From positions 1 to 6,963 of the forward strand of contig JBATEB010000186.1 in the NCBI GenBank assembly GCA_049663805.1: 6,963 nucleotides of DNA, given 5' to 3'. Positions 1 to 4,337 of this stretch are shown here, in pieces. A program made the translations under genes and the position numbers. Under the pieces are notes generated by a model. The model made no database searches and was not told the origin of the DNA. It saw nothing but the letters and a program-made list of their open reading frames with translations. The DNA comes from VBDM01 sp049663805. GTDB lineage: Bacteria > Pseudomonadota > Gammaproteobacteria > Burkholderiales > SG8-39. Each line of letters begins with the position of its first letter. Position 1 is the first letter of the stretch.

Positions 1-799
1 GGTCAAGCAGCCGGTGATCATCGAGACCAAGGCCGGGGCCGCCGGCCAGGTCGGCGGCCAGTTCGCCGCCTCGGCCAAGCCCGACGGCTACACGCTGCTC
101 ATCCATATCGTCTCGATCTCGGGCTTCGCCGAGGTGGACAAGGTATTCGGGCGCACGCCGAAGTTCACCCGCGCCGACTTCATTCCCCTCGCGCGCTTCA
201 CCGAAGGGCCGATGGTGCTGATCGTCAACGACAAGCAGCCCTACAAGACCCTGAAGGATCTGGTCGATGACGCGAACAAGCGCCCGGACCAGATCGTGTT
301 CAGCTCCTCCGGCCTGTACGGCGCGCTGCACCTCCCCACGGCCCTGTTCATGAAGGCCGCGGGCATACGCATGCGGCACCTGCCGACCAACGGCGGCGGG
401 CCCGCGCTCACCGCGCTGCTCGGCAACAACTCGCAGGTGCTGGTGTCATCGATCGCCGCTGCGAACGCCCAGATGAAGGCCGGCAAGGCGCGCGCGCTCG
501 CGTGCTTCTCGGCCCGGCGCGCCGCGTCGGCGCCGGACGTACCCACCCTGAAGGAACTCGGCTACGACGTTCAATTCTCGCTGTGGGTCGGTCTGTTCGC
601 GCCGAAAGGCACGCCCGATGGGATCGTCAGGAAACTGCGCGAGGAAACGAGGAAGGCGGTGGCCAGCGCGCAGTTCACGAAGTCGATCGCCAATATCGGC
701 GATGTCGTCGCCTATCTCGACCAGCCGGACTTCGCGCGTTTCTGGGACGAGGACGCGAAGCGCGTCGAGGACGCCGTGCACTCCATCGGCAAGGTATGA
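1..799 (+). CDS. TctC/Bug-family periplasmic solute-binding protein, 5'-truncated
   Basis: This is the C-terminal 265 residues of a tripartite tricarboxylate transporter (TTT) receptor of the Bug family, the periplasmic protein that captures a small organic acid and delivers it to TctA/TctB. The reading frame is open from base 2, so the signal peptide and roughly 55-60 residues lie outside the window (family length is about 320); a GTG at 14 is only an internal codon. Family marks seen, numbered from the first visible codon: GAAGQVGG near 12-19, KPDGYTLL (26-33), FSSSGLYGALHLP (100-112), GGGPALTALLG (131-141), then APDVPTLKELGY and FAPKGTPDGIVRKL toward the C terminus. The usual HVPYKG segment is HLPTNG here (126-131), which marks a divergent Bug subgroup. 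The stop TGA (797-799) overlaps an ATG (796-798), and tctB and tctA follow directly, so this is the first visible gene of a transport operon. The substrate cannot be inferred. Confidence 0.93.
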   Translation, partial: VKQPVIIETKAGAAGQVGGQFAASAKPDGYTLLIHIVSISGFAEVDKVFGRTPKFTRADFIPLARFTEGPMVLIVNDKQPYKTLKDLVDDANKRPDQIVFSSSGLYGALHLPTALFMKAAGIRMRHLPTNGGGPALTALLGNNSQVLVSSIAAANAQMKAGKARALACFSARRAASAPDVPTLKELGYDVQFSLWVGLFAPKGTPDGIVRKLREETRKAVASAQFTKSIANIGDVVAYLDQPDFARFWDEDAKRVEDAVHSIGKV

Positions 800-840
800 G
801 CTCGATCGCCCGGTCGACGGGCGCGAGGGGCGGCACCTGA
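796..840 (+). other. 14-codon frame linking the tctC stop to the tctB start
   Basis: ATG at 796 overlaps the tctC stop as ATGA (796-799). The frame encodes 14 residues beginning MSSIARSTG and ends at TGA 838-840, which overlaps the candidate tctB start codon as CTGA (837-840). It may be a coupling peptide that carries ribosomes from tctC to tctB, or the true N terminus of tctB separated from its body by a one-base deletion in the G run at 827-830. Adding one G there joins the two frames as MSSIARSTGARGRHLNLRRD and continues into tctB. The sequence alone does not separate these readings. Confidence 0.4.
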
Positions 841-1283
841 ACCTGCGCAGGGACCACGTCGCCGGCGGCGCGTTCGTCGCCGGCGGCGCCCTTCTGTTCG
901 CGGCGAGCGGCGACCTCCCGTTCGGCACGCTTGCCTCGCCGGGCGCCGGCATGCTGCCGACGCTGATCATCGGCCTGATGATCCTGTTCGGCCTGGCGCT
1001 CGTCGCCTCGGCCGGCGCGAGCCCGCGATTGGCGGAAATCGAATGGCGCGACCTCCCGCATGCGCTGCGCGTGATCGCCCTCGCCGCGACCGCGACCGCG
1101 CTGTACACGGTTCTCGGCTTCATCGTGACGATGTCGCTCATGCTGTTCGCCCTGATATTCGCGGTCGAGCGCAGGCGCATCGTTCGGGCGGCGGCGGTCA
1201 GCATCGGCGTCACCCTCCTCGCTTACCTGCTGTTCAACACGCTGCTCAAGTCGCCGCTGCCGCAAGGCGTCATGCCGTTCTAG
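837..1283 (+). CDS. TctB-family small membrane subunit of the TTT transporter
   Basis: This is the small integral-membrane subunit of the tripartite tricarboxylate transporter, which acts with TctA in the inner membrane. From 837 it has 148 residues, close to the usual 150-160. Hydrophobic segments run at about 6-18, 37-57, 79-107 and 116-130, with RRDHVAGG at the start and GTLASPGAGMLP before the second segment, a pattern typical of TctB. The start is uncertain. No ATG, GTG or TTG lies in frame between the end of tctC and the first membrane segment; the first in-frame ATG (951) would delete that segment. CTG at 837 has GAGGGG (825-830) six bases upstream and gives a normal N terminus. The alternative is a start at ATG 796 with one G missing from the GGGG run at 827-830. 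The stop TAG lies 7 bp before tctA. Product assignment is firm; the start is not. Confidence 0.85.
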   Translation: MNLRRDHVAGGAFVAGGALLFAASGDLPFGTLASPGAGMLPTLIIGLMILFGLALVASAGASPRLAEIEWRDLPHALRVIALAATATALYTVLGFIVTMSLMLFALIFAVERRRIVRAAAVSIGVTLLAYLLFNTLLKSPLPQGVMPF

Positions 1284-1290
1284 CGCCGCA

Positions 1291-2850
1291 GTGGAAGCCA
1301 CCGTCGACAGCCTGCTGCTGGGGTTCTCGGTCGCCTTCCGGCCGGACGTGCTGCTCTATGCGTTTCTGGGATGCCTCGTCGGAACCCTGGTCGGCATGCT
1401 GCCCGGCATCGGTCCGCTCGCGGGAATCAGCATCCTGCTGCCGGTGACCTTCGGTCTGGACGCGACCAAGGCCATCATCATGCTCGCCGGGATCTATTAC
1501 GGTTCGCAGTACGGCGGCTCGACCACCTCGATCCTGATGCGAATACCGGGGGAAGCCGCCTCGGTGATGACCTGCATCGACGGCTACGCGATGGCGAAAA
1601 AGGGGCGCGCCGGAGCCGCCCTGTGCATCGCCGCGGTCGGCTCCTTCGTCGCCGGCACCTTCGGCGTGCTCGCCCTGACCGTGATCGCGCCGCCCCTGGG
1701 CGCCTTTGCGCTGCGCTTCGGGCCGCCGGAGTACACCGCCCTCCTCATACTCGGCCTGGTGTTCCTCGCCTACATGTCCTCGACCTCGCTCGTGCGCACG
1801 CTGCTGATGGCGTCCCTCGGGCTGCTGCTCGGATGCATCGGCATCGACGTGATGACCGGCCACTTCCGCTACGCGTTCGACATTCCCGAGCTCGGCGACG
1901 GCATCGGGATCGTGCCGGCCGCAGTCGGGTTGTTCGGCCTCGGCGAGATCCTCTCCACGCCGAGCCGCACGGTGACCGCCAAGGTCGCGTCGCCGAAGCT
2001 CGCCGAGCTGCTGCCGAGCCGCACGGAATGGCGCCAGTCGGCGTTTCCGATCGCGCGCGGCACGGTGCTCGGCTTTCTGGTCGGCATCGTGCCGGGATCG
2101 GCGCACATCATCTCCAGCTTCCTCTCCTACGCGCTCGAGAAGCGCATCTCCCGAAACCCCGGGGAGTTCGGCAAGGGTGCGGTGGCCGGCGTCGCCGGTC
2201 CGGAAGCCGCCAACAACGCCGCCTCGACCGGGGCGTTCGTGCCGATGCTCGCGCTCGGCCTGCCGACCGGTCCGGTTCCCGCGATCCTGATGGCGGCGCT
2301 CCTGATCCACGGCGTGCCGCCGGGACCGACGCTGGTCACCGACCACCCGCAGGTCTTCTGGGGCTTCATCGCCTCCATGTATGTCGGCAACCTGATGCTG
2401 CTCGCCCTCAACCTGCCCCTCGTCGGCGTGTTCGTCAGGGTGCTGCAGATTCCGTATGCCTATCTGTATCCGCTCATCATCATGTTCTGCATCGTCGGCG
2501 TCTACGAGGTCAACCACTCGACCATAGACGTGTGGATCATGCTCGCGATGGGCGTGCTCGGGTACGCGCTTCGCAAGTTCGATCTCGACCCGGCGCCGCT
2601 GGTGCTGGGCCTGGTGATCGCCAACGTGTTCGAGCTGAGCCTGCGGCAGTCGCTCATCATGTCGAACGGCGACTGGCTGATCTTCTTCCAGCGTCCGATC
2701 GCGCTGGTGCTCCTCGCTCTCTCCGCAACCCTGATCGCGCTTTCGCTGGGCTCGCTCGCGCTGAAGCGCAGGGACTGGCGCAGCCGGCTGGCCGAAGCCG
2801 CGAAGAAGGAGCAGGACGGCCTCGCTTCACCGCGTACCCCGCGACCGTGA
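1291..2850 (+). CDS. TctA-family large membrane subunit of the TTT transporter
   Basis: This 519-residue protein is the large membrane subunit of the tripartite tricarboxylate transporter, the permease that moves the receptor-delivered acid across the inner membrane using an ion gradient. It is full length (family about 500) with about a dozen hydrophobic segments. Diagnostic motifs are LVGMLPGIGPLAGISILLP (33-51), YGGSTTSILMRIPGEAAS (74-91), CIDGYAMAKKGRAGAA (95-110) and, in the second half, PGSAHIISSFLSYALEKR from residue 268 and GPEAANNAASTGAF from 303. The two glycine/proline-rich blocks occupy equivalent places in the two halves, as expected for this inverted-repeat family. The start is GTG at 1291, seven bases after the tctB stop; no good Shine-Dalgarno precedes it, so translation is probably coupled to tctB. 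The N terminus MEATVDSLLLGF fits the family, which supports this start. The C-terminal tail after about residue 495 is charged and probably cytoplasmic. Confidence 0.95.
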   Translation: MEATVDSLLLGFSVAFRPDVLLYAFLGCLVGTLVGMLPGIGPLAGISILLPVTFGLDATKAIIMLAGIYYGSQYGGSTTSILMRIPGEAASVMTCIDGYAMAKKGRAGAALCIAAVGSFVAGTFGVLALTVIAPPLGAFALRFGPPEYTALLILGLVFLAYMSSTSLVRTLLMASLGLLLGCIGIDVMTGHFRYAFDIPELGDGIGIVPAAVGLFGLGEILSTPSRTVTAKVASPKLAELLPSRTEWRQSAFPIARGTVLGFLVGIVPGSAHIISSFLSYALEKRISRNPGEFGKGAVAGVAGPEAANNAASTGAFVPMLALGLPTGPVPAILMAALLIHGVPPGPTLVTDHPQVFWGFIASMYVGNLMLLALNLPLVGVFVRVLQIPYAYLYPLIIMFCIVGVYEVNHSTIDVWIMLAMGVLGYALRKFDLDPAPLVLGLVIANVFELSLRQSLIMSNGDWLIFFQRPIALVLLALSATLIALSLGSLALKRRDWRSRLAEAAKKEQDGLASPRTPRP

Positions 2851-2881
2851 TCGACGGCAGGCGTGCCACCCGACTTCTTCG

Positions 2882-3637
2882 CTATCGCCGCTCCGGCGCC
2901 CGGAACGCGAGATCGCCGTAATACGCCACCAGCGCACGGTCGCTCTCTTCGGTCTCGGTCAGTATCCCGACCGAGGTGATGTTTCCGGGCTCTTCACCGA
3001 AGACACGTCTGAAATCCGCCGCGACATTGCGCGTTTCCTCCAGCCAGGTGCCCAGCTTCTCCCTCCCGCTCTCGACCGCGATGATCCCGATGCGCGAGGT
3101 GTGGCCGTTGGTCACGATCCCGTCCCGGGGGGTGCGGCTTCCCCACACGTACATCAGGGCGGCGTAGGGCAGCTGCTGGCCGGTGAGCAGGCGGAACTGG
3201 TCGTAGAAGAGGCGGTCGCCGAAGGGCAGTCTTTCGACGTCGCCGGAGAACGAAACCACCACCCGCACGGGCGAGTCGTCGGGACTCGAATCGGAGGGAG
3301 CGAGGTCCATCACTTTCCAGCGCCAGGACAGCACGGGAGAGGCCCGCGAGTCGGCTTCGAGGTAATGGATCAGGCCCGACGCCGAGGACCGCGCGCTCGC
3401 CTTGACGACGGTCGAGCCGGCCTCCTCCACCAGCTCGTAGCGGCTGGCGGACCTGAAGCGCGACAGGCTCCAGGGACGCCACGCCGGCGGAATGGGCCCG
3501 CCCGCCTCGAATGCCGAAAAGGCGGTCAGGCGGGAAAGCACCGCTGCGTCCGGGGGAGGCGCGGGGGTCGTGGCGCAACCGGCCGCGAGAGCCCCAGCGG
3601 CCGCCAGTGACACCCCAAGACGTGGCGCCCGGCTCAA
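2882..3637 (-). CDS. DUF3047-family lipoprotein
   Basis: A 251-residue protein of the DUF3047 family, whose function is unknown. The N terminus has a short basic stretch, a hydrophobic core (residues 7-19) and AAGC ending at Cys21, followed by a Pro/Thr-rich linker, so it is probably a lipoprotein anchored in the cell envelope. Family marks are ASGLIHYLEAD (87-96), PVLSWRWKV (101-109), DDSPVRVVVSF (120-130), MYVWG (162-166), IAVESG (186-191), the LGTWLEETRNVAADFRRVFG stretch (195-214) and the C-terminal VAYYGDLAF (237-245). The fold is probably a beta-sandwich, which is inference. TTG at 3637 is chosen as start because GGAGGT sits 8 bases upstream and the signal peptide begins there; there is no nearby ATG. 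It lies 85 bp downstream of another minus-strand gene and may share its transcript. It converges on tctA with 31 bp between the stops. Confidence 0.9.
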   Translation of the reverse strand: MSRAPRLGVSLAAAGALAAGCATTPAPPPDAAVLSRLTAFSAFEAGGPIPPAWRPWSLSRFRSASRYELVEEAGSTVVKASARSSASGLIHYLEADSRASPVLSWRWKVMDLAPSDSSPDDSPVRVVVSFSGDVERLPFGDRLFYDQFRLLTGQQLPYAALMYVWGSRTPRDGIVTNGHTSRIGIIAVESGREKLGTWLEETRNVAADFRRVFGEEPGNITSVGILTETEESDRALVAYYGDLAFRAPERR

Positions 3638-3645
3638 AGTTCGTG

Positions 3646-3651
3646 ACCTCC
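3646..3651 (-). promoter_or_regulatory. Shine-Dalgarno GGAGGT of the DUF3047 gene
   Basis: On the minus strand the sequence reads GGAGGT, then eight bases, then TTG (3637-3635). This near-perfect ribosome binding site decides the unusual TTG start; the lipoprotein signal that follows confirms it. Confidence 0.8.
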
Positions 3652-3722
3652 GATCGTCAGACGCCCGGTCGGCGGATTCCGTTCCCCGACGGCGGCAGCG
3701 GCGACAGGTCGATCCGGACGAG

Positions 3723-4202
3723 TCAGCCCGACAGAAGCAGGGACAGGGCGATCGACGGCAGGCGCGTGACTTCGAGTTGGACGTCGAAGAAATAGAACTG
3801 GAGGTATGCCAGCACCAGGGCCAGCAACATCAGCGACTGTCTGCCGATCCGCCGCCAGCCGGGTACCGCGCGTTCGAGGGCGTGCAAGCCCGGGAAAGCG
3901 CGCGTTCGCTTCTCGATCGTGATCGGCCGCCGGGTCGGCGCTGCCGGAGGAACCGCCGCGCGACGAATCGGCTTTCCGGTGCGCTCGTTCGGCGCGGGCA
4001 AGGGCACTTCACGATTCAGCTGGACGAGGCTGGCTCGGGCCCCGCGGCATGCCGTGCGGGCGCGGTCGAGGGGGGCATCCCCTTCGACCGGGTTGGACTC
4101 GGCCCGGGCGTGGTCGGCGACCGCCCGCGCGAGATCGGCCTCGGCCCGGGCGAGATTCGCCGCCGCCTCGGCGAGCGCCGCCTCCACTTGTTGCCGGTTC
4201 AT
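3723..4202 (-). CDS. Hypothetical coiled-coil protein with C-terminal membrane segment
   Basis: A 159-residue protein that I do not recognise. Residues 6-37 are Ala/Glu/Arg-rich and form a helical, probably coiled-coil stretch with three near-identical heptads (LARAEAD, LARAVAD, HARAESN at 17-37). A basic, proline-rich middle (about 66-100) follows. A hydrophobic segment at 124-139 (LMLLALVLAYLQFYFF) is a likely membrane span, preceded by basic WRRIGRQ, and a second weakly hydrophobic stretch closes the protein (148-158). There is no signal peptide, so the N-terminal part probably stays in the cytoplasm with a C-terminal anchor; this is inference. ATG at 4202 is chosen because AGGGAG lies 7 bases upstream and the regular helix begins there; the frame stays open upstream to a GTG at 4337, but that extension is Pro/Cys-rich and would run through the divergent promoter region. 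It may be co-transcribed with the DUF3047 gene 85 bp downstream. Confidence 0.68.
   Translation of the reverse strand: MNRQQVEAALAEAAANLARAEADLARAVADHARAESNPVEGDAPLDRARTACRGARASLVQLNREVPLPAPNERTGKPIRRAAVPPAAPTRRPITIEKRTRAFPGLHALERAVPGWRRIGRQSLMLLALVLAYLQFYFFDVQLEVTRLPSIALSLLLSG
4092..4154 (-). repeat. Three 21-bp coding repeats (heptads)
   Basis: Three consecutive 21-bp units encode residues 17-37 of the coiled-coil protein. The plus-strand 13-mer CTCGGCCCGGGCG occurs exactly at 4098-4110 and 4140-4152, 42 bp apart (two units). The middle unit matches at 9 of 13 positions. The period preserves the frame and the heptad, consistent with growth by short tandem duplication. Confidence 0.6.
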
Positions 4203-4209
4203 GACTTCG

Positions 4210-4215
4210 CTCCCT
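4210..4215 (-). promoter_or_regulatory. Shine-Dalgarno AGGGAG deciding the start of the coiled-coil gene
   Basis: On the minus strand AGGGAG is followed by seven bases and then ATG (4202-4200). It supports this ATG over the upstream GTG at 4337 in the same frame. Confidence 0.6.
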
Positions 4216-4221
4216 GCGGCC

Positions 4222-4230
4222 AAGATACCA
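4222..4230 (-). promoter_or_regulatory. Possible extended -10 promoter for the minus-strand pair
   Basis: On the minus strand the bases read TGG-TATCTT, an extended -10 pattern (TGn plus a TATAAT-like hexamer). No convincing -35 hexamer lies 16-18 bases upstream. Transcription from here would start just before the AGGGAG ribosome site at 4215-4210, leaving a very short leader, so the call is tentative. Confidence 0.25.
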
Positions 4231-4278
4231 CAAGGGCATGCGGGCGCGCCACCGCATCCGGCGGCAACTCGGGATGGG

Positions 4279-4296
4279 TATAAGATCGAGCGCTCG
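4279..4296 (+). promoter_or_regulatory. Possible -10 box with adjacent palindrome upstream of the haem/propeller gene
   Basis: TATAAG at 4279-4284 is a good -10 match and one of the few AT-rich spots in the 135-bp divergent region; it lies about 54 bases before the ATG at 4338. No clear TTGACA-like box is seen at 16-18 bp spacing, which would fit a regulated or activator-dependent promoter. Immediately downstream CGAGCGCTCG (4287-4296) is a perfect 10-bp palindrome that would cover the expected start of transcription, an operator-like position. Short palindromes are frequent in GC-rich DNA, so this is tentative. Confidence 0.3.
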
Positions 4297-4323
4297 GTGG
4301 GCAGGAAATGCCCTGACGGCCAA

Positions 4324-4329
4324 GGGGGA
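4324..4329 (+). promoter_or_regulatory. Shine-Dalgarno GGGGGA of the haem/propeller gene
   Basis: A purine run AAGGGGGAAG ends a few bases before ATG 4338; the GGGGGA core lies eight bases upstream of the start. It supports ATG 4338, from which the signal peptide is read. Confidence 0.55.
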
Positions 4330-4337
4330 AGTACCAC

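Noticed and set aside
858..893. Near-perfect 18-bp tandem repeat at the start of tctB (VAGGAF/VAGGAL)
   Set aside because: The first membrane segment has the normal TctB length, so this looks like shared Gly/Ala codon use rather than a duplication.
1270..2517. A 415-codon minus-strand frame opposite tctA
   Set aside because: The translation is rich in Arg, Asp, His, Gln and Gly with no recognisable domain, the usual shadow of a GC-rich membrane-protein gene.
2856..2867. GGCA-GGCG-TGCC hairpin between the convergent stops of tctA and the DUF3047 gene
   Set aside because: The stem is only four base pairs and no T run follows on either strand, so it is not a credible intrinsic terminator.
1371..2921. 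A 516-codon plus-strand frame inside and beyond tctA
   Set aside because: It is an Arg-rich alternative frame of tctA with no family motifs; the tctA frame explains the region fully.
3638..3722. Possible small gene or structured RNA in the 85-bp gap between the two minus-strand genes
   Set aside because: Apart from the GGAGGT of the DUF3047 gene I see no start with a ribosome site, no strong hairpin and no repeat.
4203..4337. Upstream extension of the coiled-coil gene to GTG 4337
   Set aside because: The added 45 residues are Pro/Cys/Gly-rich without structure, and a good Shine-Dalgarno supports ATG 4202.
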